DNA of 5,281 nt from an uncultured bacterium. GTDB lineage: Bacteria; Patescibacteriota; Saccharimonadia; Saccharimonadales; Saccharimonadaceae. A model generated the notes under the pieces. That model did no database searches and was not told the DNA's origin. It saw only the letters and a program-made list of their open reading frames with translations. A program made the translations under genes and the position numbers. Of the stretch, positions 1-5,281 are shown in pieces. Location of the stretch: positions 1 through 5,281 of the forward strand of contig CAISVS010000056.1 of NCBI GenBank assembly GCA_903889015.1, in the 5' to 3' direction. Each line of letters opens with the position of its first letter. Position 1 is the first letter of the stretch.

Positions 1-599
1 AATGCCACCAATAAAACCGCCGAAGCAATCGACGCCGACAATTTAGGTTTTTTGCTAATTGCGGCAGTCGCTGTGCCGATAAAAAAGAATATTAACTGCA
101 TAAAAAACAGTCCAGCCATCAGTAAATATATATCGTTAATAAAGTCCAAAGTATGACTATATAAATTAATAAATAATATCGATGACAGTAAAGTAACGAC
201 GTTAAATGCAATTAGACCAACCAGACCAGTCATTATCTTGGCGGTTATCACTTTGTTACGTGTCACTGGTTTTACAAAAATAAATTCCGACGTTCGGTCA
301 CGCTCTTCTTTGGACATAATACCTGCGCCCAGCATCGCAGCATGAATCGTCACCATCAACGCAATATACATAAACATCACACCGTAAAAACCACTGGCTT
401 TAGTCAAATCAAACCCTGTCAAACCAAAAATTGTCTGAATTGATTGTGGAAACTTTGATATTAAATCAGTGACAGACTGGCCAGCCGTCTGGAAAGTTGA
501 ATATTTAATCATACTAGACCAAATCAACAACGCCATACCAAGGCTCCAAAACAACAAGCCTTTTCTGTAAAATTTTACTTCCCTCCAAAATATATTCAT
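1..599 (-). CDS. ABC-2 type transporter permease, second subunit (3' end outside window)
   Basis: Membrane subunit of an ABC exporter. The frame is open from ATG at 599 to the left edge, giving 199 residues without a stop, so the C-terminus is missing. Predicted helices lie at about residues 13-30, 70-92, 122-145, 157-180 and one starting near 187. The N-terminus (MNIFWREVKFYRKG) aligns with that of the neighbouring permease (MRVYFRELKAYRNS). Both carry the same cytoplasmic motif after the second helix, here SKEERDRTSEF followed by KPVTR at about 96-114, which is typical of ABC-2 permeases of the BcrB/NatB/YtrC style. The start overlaps the upstream stop as ATGA (596-599), implying translational coupling; AGGG lies 7 nt before the ATG. 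The two permeases probably form a heterodimer served by the ATPase at the head of the operon. The substrate cannot be told from sequence. Confidence 0.9.
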   Translation of the reverse strand, partial: MNIFWREVKFYRKGLLFWSLGMALLIWSSMIKYSTFQTAGQSVTDLISKFPQSIQTIFGLTGFDLTKASGFYGVMFMYIALMVTIHAAMLGAGIMSKEERDRTSEFIFVKPVTRNKVITAKIMTGLVGLIAFNVVTLLSSILFINLYSHTLDFINDIYLLMAGLFFMQLIFFFIGTATAAISKKPKLSASIASAVLLVA

Positions 600-1396
600 G
601 ACGCCGCCCTGATGTCTTTTTTGACATAAATTATGTAACTTAATGTAACCGCAACCAGCACAAAAACCGCTTCAACAATTAAAAATTTAACGTCATAGGC
701 GTTGTTATTGATGATATAGTCCGAATCAAAAAACTTAAACGGACTAATATATTTGACACTATCAACTCCCAATAAAACCCCTAATGTACCAATAATGAAA
801 AATGAAAAAGCAGCCGGCAGCGACACAGCGATAGCCGATTTTACTCTGTTAATGATTACCGAGACTAAAAATCCAAGTGCTAAAAATATCATCTGAATCA
901 AAAACAATTTGCCCAAAACCAACATTAAAGTCGTAGTACTAAAGTCAGTATCGACAACCACAGCCGCCATCACTAATGTAGCTATACAAAGAATAATGTT
1001 AGTAATCAATATCAGACTAAACGCTGCCAACAACTTGGACGTGACGACCGATTGGCGACTGATTGGCTTGGTCAACAAAAAGTCAGCCGTTTTGCCACTT
1101 TCTTCTTTTGATAAAATACCAACACCTAAATTCATGGCTTGAACTGCGCCAGCCAAGGTGACAAAAGTCAGCAACCAAGACACAAACCCATAAATCGAAA
1201 ACATTATATCAGGCGATATACCAGCCGCACTGGCCATAAATGGCGGTAAATTATGCAAAATCTTTTTTGTCTCTTCGACGTCTTTGGTAAATGACGGAAA
1301 CATCGACAAAAACACAATTACTAGCAGCGACAACGAAACAATCCAAATGATGGTTGAGTTGCGATAGGCTTTTAATTCTCTAAAATACACCCTCAT
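596..1396 (-). CDS. ABC-2 type transporter permease, first subunit
   Basis: Complete 266-residue integral membrane protein and one half of the exporter channel. Six hydrophobic segments are visible at about residues 15-33, 70-92, 122-147, 157-181, 187-210 and 237-257, which is the usual ABC-2 permease layout. A large extracytoplasmic loop follows helix 1. The conserved cytoplasmic motif SKEESGKTADF...KPISR lies at about 96-114 and is shared with the second permease. The C-terminus is short and basic (YVKKDIRAAS). The start is ATG at 1396, one base after the ATPase stop (TAA-G-ATG), with no clear Shine-Dalgarno of its own, so re-initiation from the ATPase gene is likely. GTG at codon 3 is a less likely alternative. 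Family known: drug, peptide, lipid or ion exporters. Substrate here unknown. Confidence 0.92.
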   Translation of the reverse strand: MRVYFRELKAYRNSTIIWIVSLSLLVIVFLSMFPSFTKDVEETKKILHNLPPFMASAAGISPDIMFSIYGFVSWLLTFVTLAGAVQAMNLGVGILSKEESGKTADFLLTKPISRQSVVTSKLLAAFSLILITNIILCIATLVMAAVVVDTDFSTTTLMLVLGKLFLIQMIFLALGFLVSVIINRVKSAIAVSLPAAFSFFIIGTLGVLLGVDSVKYISPFKFFDSDYIINNNAYDVKFLIVEAVFVLVAVTLSYIIYVKKDIRAAS

Positions 1397-1397
1397 C

Positions 1398-2306
1398 TTA
1401 TTTACTCGTCTGATAATAGTGCATAAATACTTCTTCCAAATCAGGATCTTCGACTGATATATTAACCAGATTCAAACTAGCAACTATTTTTATAACCTCA
1501 TTAATAGGCCCGCGATACAAAAAGTTAATCGAATTACCATCAATTGTCAGCCCCGTAACTCCTTTTAATCCTGTAAAACGACCTTTTTCAATCGGTACTG
1601 CTGTTTCAAGTTTGAATTTTTTGTGAGTATTATCAACCAGACTGCTAATTTTTTCAATCTTTACAATTTTGCCGTCTTTGATAATCGCCACACGGTCGCA
1701 CAATTTTTGAACTTCACTTAAAATATGCGATGAAAACAAAATTGTCGCACCTTTTTTATTCTCTTCACGCAACAAATCAAAAAACCGTTGCTGCATTAAA
1801 GGGTCAAGACCGCCAGTTGGCTCGTCTAATATAATCAGCTTTGGCTGATGCAACAAACCCTGAATAATACCGACTTTCTTTTTGTTGCCATACGACAAGT
1901 CGTCAATTCTGCGCTTTAAATCCAAATCTAAATAATCGGCCAATTGTTTGATACGCTTTTCGATTTCTTTTGAATTTTTTTTATAAAAACTGCCCGAATA
2001 TCGCAACAAATCGATTACCTTCATATCGTCATAGTAAAAAACCTCAGACGGCAAATAGCCAATTTCGGCATTTATTTCAGGCCCAAATTTAGTGATATCC
2101 TTACCAAATATCGTCGCACTGCCACTTGTCGGATGGATCAGACCCAATAATGTTCGAATTGTCGTCGATTTTCCGGCGCCATTTGGTCCAATAAAACCAA
2201 ATATTTCACCTTGTTCAATCGTCAAATTTACGTTATGAATACCAAGTGATTTGCCATAGTATTTTGTCAGATTTTTGGTCTCAATAATATTCACTTTATA
2301 CCCCAT
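1398..2306 (-). CDS. ABC transporter ATP-binding protein, BcrA/YtrB-like
   Basis: Cytoplasmic ATPase that powers the two permeases encoded directly downstream. Numbering here counts an in-frame TTG at 2309 as residue 1. Walker A GPNGAGKST is at 41-49, the Q-loop region YLPSE at 85-89, the signature LSYGNKKK at 138-145, Walker B LIILDEP at 158-164, D-loop GGLD at 166-169 and the switch histidine in SSH at 193-195. The Q-loop glutamine is replaced by Ser-Glu and the signature reads LSYGN rather than LSGGQ; similar variants occur in the BcrA/YtrB branch of exporters. A C-terminal extension of about 85 residues ends with EDPDLEEVFMHYY, the usual end of this subfamily. Start choice is open: ATG 2306 has no Shine-Dalgarno, whereas GTG 2294 has GGGGT five bases upstream and would give the common N-terminus (M)NIIETKNLTKYYG. 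A good promoter lies just upstream. It is first of three genes in a tight operon. Confidence 0.96.
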   Translation of the reverse strand: MGYKVNIIETKNLTKYYGKSLGIHNVNLTIEQGEIFGFIGPNGAGKSTTIRTLLGLIHPTSGSATIFGKDITKFGPEINAEIGYLPSEVFYYDDMKVIDLLRYSGSFYKKNSKEIEKRIKQLADYLDLDLKRRIDDLSYGNKKKVGIIQGLLHQPKLIILDEPTGGLDPLMQQRFFDLLREENKKGATILFSSHILSEVQKLCDRVAIIKDGKIVKIEKISSLVDNTHKKFKLETAVPIEKGRFTGLKGVTGLTIDGNSINFLYRGPINEVIKIVASLNLVNISVEDPDLEEVFMHYYQTSK

Positions 2307-2326
2307 CAATTAATCATTACTTATAT

Positions 2327-2355
2327 ATCATAGTGCTAATCCTTGAAACTATCAA
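2327..2355 (-). promoter_or_regulatory. Sigma70-type promoter of the ABC operon
   Basis: On the minus strand, -35 TTGATA (2355-2350) and -10 TATGAT (2332-2327) are separated by exactly 17 bases; each hexamer matches consensus at 5 of 6 positions. The predicted transcription start is near 2320, giving a leader of about 14 nt to ATG 2306 or about 26 nt to GTG 2294. The latter fits better with a Shine-Dalgarno-led start. Confidence 0.7.
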
Positions 2356-2384
2356 TTAACAGATACATAAAAATACGATATAAT
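2356..2384 (+). promoter_or_regulatory. Sigma70-type promoter of the seven-helix membrane protein gene
   Basis: -35 TTAACA (2356-2361, 5 of 6) and a perfect -10 TATAAT (2379-2384) are separated by 17 bases. The predicted start is near 2391. The -10 box covers the first two bases of an in-frame ATG at 2383, so that ATG cannot be the translation start if this promoter is used. The -35 box directly abuts the -35 box of the opposing ABC-operon promoter. Confidence 0.72.
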
Positions 2385-2418
2385 GTCATTAATCATGTTT
2401 AAAAAATACCAAGGCAAG

Positions 2419-3132
2419 ATGTTTTGTTTTTCACCACCAGTAATGTTGGCAACTTTTTTGATAGAATTTTCATTTGCAGCCTACACCTATTGGCGCTACG
2501 AACTCAGCACTGTTCGCCGCCTGACAATTACCATGTTAATTGCCCTTGGAACTTTTCAGCTGGCTGAGTACATGATTTGCGGAGGATTAGGGCTTACCAA
2601 TATCGACTGGGCCCGTATTGGCTACGGATCAATTACACTGTTGCCCGCCCTTGGCATTCACACAATCGTCGCTTTGACTGGCAAAAAAAAGCCTATTCTT
2701 GTTAACGCTGCCTACGCCAGCTGTGTCGCCTTTATTGGATTCTACCTGATTGGATCAGGTGCCGTCATGGGACGTACCTGTGCCGCCAATTACGCCGTAT
2801 TCAGTACCTTCTCTGGCAGTTCAAACCTTTTTGCAGCTTATTACTACGGCTGGCTAGCTGTCGGTACATATCTGGCGCTAAAATGGAGCAACGAATTACC
2901 AAAACGCCGCAAAGCTTTGCAGGCAATGGCTTTTGGATATATGGCCTTTATATTGCCAACTGTCGCCTTTAACATTATCGACCCCGCATCTCGCAGCGCC
3001 ATTCCATCAGTCATGTGTGGTTTTGCCGTCATCTATGCCTTTGCACTGGTATCAAAAGTTATGCCCAACAGCGGCAACACTGTTCGAGCTTCACTCAGCG
3101 ACATCCGCGAACGTTTTCAAATCGGTTTTTAA
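2419..3132 (+). CDS. Seven-helix integral membrane protein of unknown function
   Basis: I do not recognise a characterised family. The protein has 237 residues from ATG 2419. Seven hydrophobic helices are predicted at about residues 8-25, 34-53, 65-87, 93-113, 135-155, 167-187 and 194-214. Basic residues lie in every second loop (RYELSTVRR, TGKKK, KWSNELPKRRK) and in the C-terminal tail, so the topology is N-out, C-in. This layout, with FQLAEYMICGG in helix 2 and RIGYGSITLLPALGIH at helix 3, is reminiscent of the 7TM sensory region of some histidine kinases, but no kinase or other output domain follows; that resemblance is a weak inference. The frame also opens at ATG 2383 and ATG 2395. The first overlaps the -10 box and the second would leave a 4-nt leader. 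ATG 2419 has AAGG four bases upstream and a natural-looking MFCFSPPVM start. GC content is visibly higher than in the ABC genes (50% in one sampled 60-base line against 32% in one from the ATPase gene). Confidence 0.8.
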   Translation: MFCFSPPVMLATFLIEFSFAAYTYWRYELSTVRRLTITMLIALGTFQLAEYMICGGLGLTNIDWARIGYGSITLLPALGIHTIVALTGKKKPILVNAAYASCVAFIGFYLIGSGAVMGRTCAANYAVFSTFSGSSNLFAAYYYGWLAVGTYLALKWSNELPKRRKALQAMAFGYMAFILPTVAFNIIDPASRSAIPSVMCGFAVIYAFALVSKVMPNSGNTVRASLSDIRERFQIGF

Positions 3133-3145
3133 CAAATAACAATAT

Positions 3146-3176
3146 ATAAAATACGCCTGTCTTGGGCGTATTTTAT
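3146..3176. terminator. Bidirectional intrinsic terminator between convergent genes
   Basis: A perfect 12-bp inverted repeat (3146-3157 with 3165-3176) encloses a 7-base loop TGTCTTG. The stem core is ATACGCC/GGCGTAT, with A and T runs at its base, so a U-rich tail follows on either strand (TTTTATT on plus, TTTTATATATT on minus). It begins 14 bases after the TAA of the membrane-protein gene, and its last base is also the last base of the minus-strand TAA at 3178-3176. It can therefore serve both convergent genes. Confidence 0.85.
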
Positions 3177-3694
3177 TATGATTGCAAAAATTTTAAATAT
3201 TTGGCTGCTGATCCGTAAACATCAGCGATATATGTTTTGTCCAACCAAGTCGGCTTGTCGTCATACAGATACGCCCGAATCGACGACAGCGGATAATCCG
3301 ACCAATTATCCGCAGCCACGTGGACACATCGGCTGGCATTCAGCAAATCATCAGGTTTGACAGCTGAAATTTCGTAATCTTCGCCGAAAGACAATATACC
3401 AGCAAAGCCATGTTCGTCAAAGTAATAATGATCGTACAATGAGACGATTTTATGAACAAACTTATCTACCCCACCGTCATCAACCTGATTCATCAGCAAA
3501 TTAAAACGATTCGGTGTCAGGCAGTATGCCAAGACTTGAACCGAATCATTGTTGAATAAGTATTTTTCTAACAGCGATAAAAAGAATTTATAATCTATAT
3601 CGTTGTCATAGATTGCCCCACCCCTATTCGCTCTTATTATAACTTGATAATAATTTTTGCTAATTTTACCCTGTGTTACGTTTTGACTTGGCAT
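3176..3694 (-). CDS. Degenerate Y1/RAYT-like transposase-domain protein, HUH motif lost
   Basis: A 172-residue protein with the layout of IS200-like Y1 (REP-associated tyrosine) transposases. YYQVIIRANRGG at 15-26 stands where the family has YHVxNRG, followed by IYDNDIDYKFFLSLLEKYL (28-46). LAYCLTPNRFNLLM (55-68) stands where the family has AYCLMPNHxHLLL. YDHYYFDEHGFAGIL (87-101) matches the usual YxxYFNxxxxRxGHLF, then SRCVHVA and YPLSSIRAYL (134-143) match RYIHLNP and YPWSSYRAYL. The metal-binding His-x-His is Arg63-Phe64-Asn65, while a candidate nucleophile Tyr87 remains. The family nicks and joins single-stranded DNA; without the two histidines this is unlikely here, though DNA binding may persist. 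It is intact and has a perfect GGAGGTGA ribosome binding site, so it is not a plain pseudogene. No flanking transposon ends or second copy are seen. Typical relatives are somewhat longer. Confidence 0.75.
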   Translation of the reverse strand: MPSQNVTQGKISKNYYQVIIRANRGGAIYDNDIDYKFFLSLLEKYLFNNDSVQVLAYCLTPNRFNLLMNQVDDGGVDKFVHKIVSLYDHYYFDEHGFAGILSFGEDYEISAVKPDDLLNASRCVHVAADNWSDYPLSSIRAYLYDDKPTWLDKTYIADVYGSAAKYLKFLQS

Positions 3695-3698
3695 ACAA

Positions 3699-3706
3699 TC
3701 ACCTCC
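3699..3706 (-). promoter_or_regulatory. Very strong ribosome binding site of the RAYT-like gene
   Basis: The minus strand reads GGAGGTGA, a full match to the 16S anti-Shine-Dalgarno, with 7 bases between GGAGG and ATG 3694. It fixes this start and is the best ribosome binding site in the window. Confidence 0.85.
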
Positions 3707-3770
3707 ACCATAATTTAATTGCCACAGGCTATTAACCTGCTCCGTTAGTATTGGCTAAGTTCTTCTTCAG

Positions 3771-3797
3771 ATTATTACATGGCGGTTAGTTTGTAAA
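3771..3797 (-). promoter_or_regulatory. Possible promoter of the RAYT-like gene
   Basis: Minus-strand TTTACA (3797-3792) and an extended -10-like TGTAATAAT (3779-3771) have a 15-base spacer. Each hexamer is 5 of 6, but the spacing is short. It would give a leader of about 70 nt containing a small CAGG/CCTG hairpin near 3725-3739. No better candidate was found between 3710 and 3860. Confidence 0.3.
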
Positions 3798-3854
3798 GTG
3801 CATTTTAAATATTATGCTATTCATATCTTAAATAATATATACACGTTCAACTCA

Positions 3855-3863
3855 TGCTATATT
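3855..3863 (+). promoter_or_regulatory. Extended -10 promoter for a leaderless transcript
   Basis: TGCTATATT is an extended -10 element (TG-N-TATATT, 5 of 6 in the hexamer). It ends six bases before ATG 3870, placing the expected transcription start on the A of the start codon. There is no recognisable -35 (3835-3840 reads ATATAT) and no Shine-Dalgarno before the ATG. Confidence 0.5.
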
Positions 3864-3869
3864 AAGTAT

Positions 3870-4544
3870 ATGAATAAAAGCATAACAACTAAAAAATTAT
3901 TTACAAAAAAGCGATTATTAATATCAATACCAATTTTAGTCATTTTGTCACCGTTAATAATATTTGGCGTTTACAGCTTAATCGTAAGCCCAATCCTAGA
4001 CAAAATAGACCATGACAAATTCAAAACGTTGGACACACAAATGCAGAGTTTATACGCGAAAATAAAAACAGCTTCAAACGGTGCGGAAGACTGGAAGTAC
4101 TCTGCTGTGTGCAGCGCTAATTATACCGGTGACTTTACAACCGGAACTTACGATTGTATCTCTTCGATCTCAACCGAAAAAACCATATCATCATTGAAAG
4201 AGCTTACAGATATGCACGATAAGTATTACTCAATAACCAATAGCAGCAATATATTCGACCAAACGCCAAGTAATAGCTTCAAATCTGCCGGAGACTTCAG
4301 TAAAGAGTTTAATGTTAGTATTGCAACAAAAGATTACGCTGAAAATATTACAAAGACACAGTGTACTTATGACATACTATTAAACCAAACTGAATCAAAT
4401 ACCACCCATCGAAATAGTAGTTATATGCTCGGCTCGCCAATAATTGATGGTGTAGGCGCATCATTAATTAGCATCCGATGTGACAGCACAGCGCGTAAAT
4501 CGTGGTATAAAACTGTAAAGACAACTAGTAATCTGATACCATAA
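3870..4544 (+). CDS. Membrane-anchored extracytoplasmic protein with four cysteines, unknown function
   Basis: I do not recognise this family. The protein is 224 residues from ATG 3870. A basic N-terminus (MNKSITTKKLFTKKR) precedes one hydrophobic helix at about 16-40 (LLISIPILVILSPLIIFGVY...), a signal anchor that places the remaining ~184 residues outside the membrane. This exterior part is polar and rich in Ser, Thr and Asn, with exactly four cysteines, C81, C96, C165 and C204, suggesting two disulphides. The segment DKFKTLDTQMQSLYAKIK (49-66) could form a short helical stalk. There is no sortase motif, lipobox or enzyme signature. The frame extends upstream to GTG 3798, but those 24 extra residues would hide the basic n-region and would start upstream of the extended -10 box. 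The gene is convergent with the surface-protein gene 46 bp downstream. Confidence 0.72.
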   Translation: MNKSITTKKLFTKKRLLISIPILVILSPLIIFGVYSLIVSPILDKIDHDKFKTLDTQMQSLYAKIKTASNGAEDWKYSAVCSANYTGDFTTGTYDCISSISTEKTISSLKELTDMHDKYYSITNSSNIFDQTPSNSFKSAGDFSKEFNVSIATKDYAENITKTQCTYDILLNQTESNTTHRNSSYMLGSPIIDGVGASLISIRCDSTARKSWYKTVKTTSNLIP

Positions 4545-4565
4545 ACCCTATCTTAAAATAAAGAC

Positions 4566-4596
4566 CACCAAAATAGTCCAGGTTATATACCTATTT
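4566..4596 (-). terminator. Weak hairpin after the surface-protein gene
   Basis: The minus strand forms AAATAG...CTATTT around an inner GG/CC pair, overlapping the TAG stop and followed by a short T run (TTTTGG). The stem is AT-rich and the loop large, so any termination here would be weak. Nothing better is seen in the 46-bp gap between the convergent genes. Confidence 0.25.
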
Positions 4597-5281
4597 GAAA
4601 TAACTAATGGCTTTTATAAACACAGCCGAAAAACACACAGCTAAAAATACATAGACAACAAACATAAGCCGCCAACCTGCTGTATCTTGGCTTGTATTGG
4701 CATTCGCAAGTGGGACAATGCTTGGCTGCTTGTATAATATTGAGGCTCCTTTTACTAACGACTGATCGTTAGCAACCCCCGCCATAAAGCCTTCATTAAT
4801 TTCAAAGCTCTGTGCTTGTGCGCCCATCTTTAATATTGGCATTTGGCTGTTCCCTATATCGATTACCTCGTTCATATCTTTCCCTATAGATATATTTCGA
4901 CTTATCAACTCTGCCGCGCCGATTACTGTGGCCCCAGAATTATGGTTATAAACAGCAATATCAACTGCGGGTTCCAATTTATTTATCTCTATTACCTGAT
5001 ACAAATCAACAGCTTCACCTGAATACGAAGTGCCGTACAAATGCACGGTGTGATAACCGTCCTCTAAGTCATCTGGCAAGACTACACTCACATTTAAAGA
5101 CCCATCCTCGGCGGCGTAAAAGTTGCCCAAATTGACTCTATTTGAATATATATCAACTGCTGCAGATGAAAGTGGCGCTAACGACAGAGGCCCGAAAACA
5201 ATACTTTTTTTCATATTGCTGACATTCTTATCTTCATCATAGACAAAATCTGCAATATGTTGATTTGGATATTCATAATCC
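4591..5281 (-). CDS. Surface protein, C-terminal part with Ig-like domain and membrane anchor (5' end outside window)
   Basis: The frame stays open from TAG 4591 to the right edge, giving 229 residues with no upstream stop, so this is the C-terminal part of a larger protein. Residues about 24-100 (from KKSIVFGPL to DLYQVIEI) look like a bacterial Ig-like beta-sandwich repeat: VDIYSNRVNLGNF, a DGSLNVSV turn, then LPDDLEDGYHTVHLYGTSYSGEAVDLYQ. A mixed region follows, then a Ser/Thr/Asn-rich linker. A single hydrophobic helix at about 203-222 (WRLMFVVYVFLAVCFSAVF) with a short basic tail (KAISYFK) anchors it, so the bulk should face outside. The ATG at 5214 (MKKSIVFGPLS...) superficially resembles a signal peptide start, but it lacks a Shine-Dalgarno, its core is weakly hydrophobic, and it cuts into the first beta strand. 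I therefore take it as internal. No LPXTG motif is seen. Adhesion or host contact is inference only. Confidence 0.75.
   Translation of the reverse strand, partial: DYEYPNQHIADFVYDEDKNVSNMKKSIVFGPLSLAPLSSAAVDIYSNRVNLGNFYAAEDGSLNVSVVLPDDLEDGYHTVHLYGTSYSGEAVDLYQVIEINKLEPAVDIAVYNHNSGATVIGAAELISRNISIGKDMNEVIDIGNSQMPILKMGAQAQSFEINEGFMAGVANDQSLVKGASILYKQPSIVPLANANTSQDTAGWRLMFVVYVFLAVCFSAVFIKAISYFK

Noticed and set aside
909..1142. Open frame on the plus strand inside the first permease gene
   Set aside because: It lies wholly antisense to a well-supported membrane protein and has no domain or clear ribosome binding site.
2306..2317. Micro-ORF ATG ATT AAT TGA overlapping the ATPase ATG on the minus strand
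   Set aside because: Three codons in an AT-rich leader with no ribosome binding site; it is expected by chance.
2844..3139. Open frames on both strands overlapping the end of the seven-helix gene
   Set aside because: These are shadows of the higher-GC coding region; their sequence is low in recognisable structure and they lack initiation signals.
3178..3360. Plus-strand open frame of 60 codons opposite the RAYT-like gene
   Set aside because: It is antisense to a gene with a perfect ribosome binding site, starts inside the terminator region, and shows no family features.
3132..3800. Active mobile element with ends around the RAYT-like gene
   Set aside because: No terminal inverted repeats, direct repeats or subterminal hairpin pair were found, and the HUH motif is missing.
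3711..3869. Possible riboswitch, small RNA or tRNA in the divergent spacer
   Set aside because: Only short hairpins (CAGG/CCTG, TTAG/CTAA) are present, with no conserved riboswitch core, tRNA cloverleaf or terminator.
1..5281. CRISPR array, toxin-antitoxin pair or defence island
   Set aside because: No regularly spaced repeats, no small two-gene toxin-antitoxin layout and no defence-family motifs were seen.

Overview
The window looks like chromosomal DNA from a Candidate Phyla Radiation bacterium, most likely Candidatus Saccharibacteria (TM7). This is inferred from protein style: a degenerate Y1/RAYT-type protein beginning MPSQN, a small multi-pass protein beginning MFCFSPPVM, and a surface protein ending in one membrane helix. 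No rRNA or marker gene is present to prove it. The DNA is AT-rich, TGA is used as an ordinary stop (so not the UGA=Gly code), and one gene has a perfect GGAGGTGA ribosome binding site.

Layout. Positions 1-2306 (minus strand) hold a compact ABC-2 exporter operon: ATPase, then a first permease after a 1-nt gap, then a second permease overlapping it by ATGA and running off the left edge. Divergent to it on the plus strand is an unrecognised membrane protein with seven predicted helices (about 2419-3132). The 2327-2384 interval holds two good sigma70-type promoters facing away from each other with their -35 boxes abutting. A 12-bp inverted repeat (3146-3176) ends the membrane-protein gene and overlaps the stop codon of the next gene, a convergent minus-strand Y1/RAYT-like transposase relative (3176-3694). 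Its HUH motif is replaced by Arg-Phe-Asn, so it is probably not an active nuclease.

After a 175-bp divergent spacer comes a plus-strand, membrane-anchored, four-cysteine extracytoplasmic protein (3870-4544) whose extended -10 box sits where a leaderless transcript would start. Convergent to it is the C-terminal part of a minus-strand surface protein with an Ig-like beta domain and a C-terminal membrane anchor (4591 to beyond 5281).

Functionally the window is about the cell envelope: an exporter, a seven-helix membrane protein, and two secreted or anchored proteins, with one domesticated-looking transposase relative between them. Only the three ABC genes clearly work together. No complete new multi-gene system can be demonstrated. 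The most notable items are the HUH-less transposase relative, the back-to-back promoters, and the likely leaderless gene.
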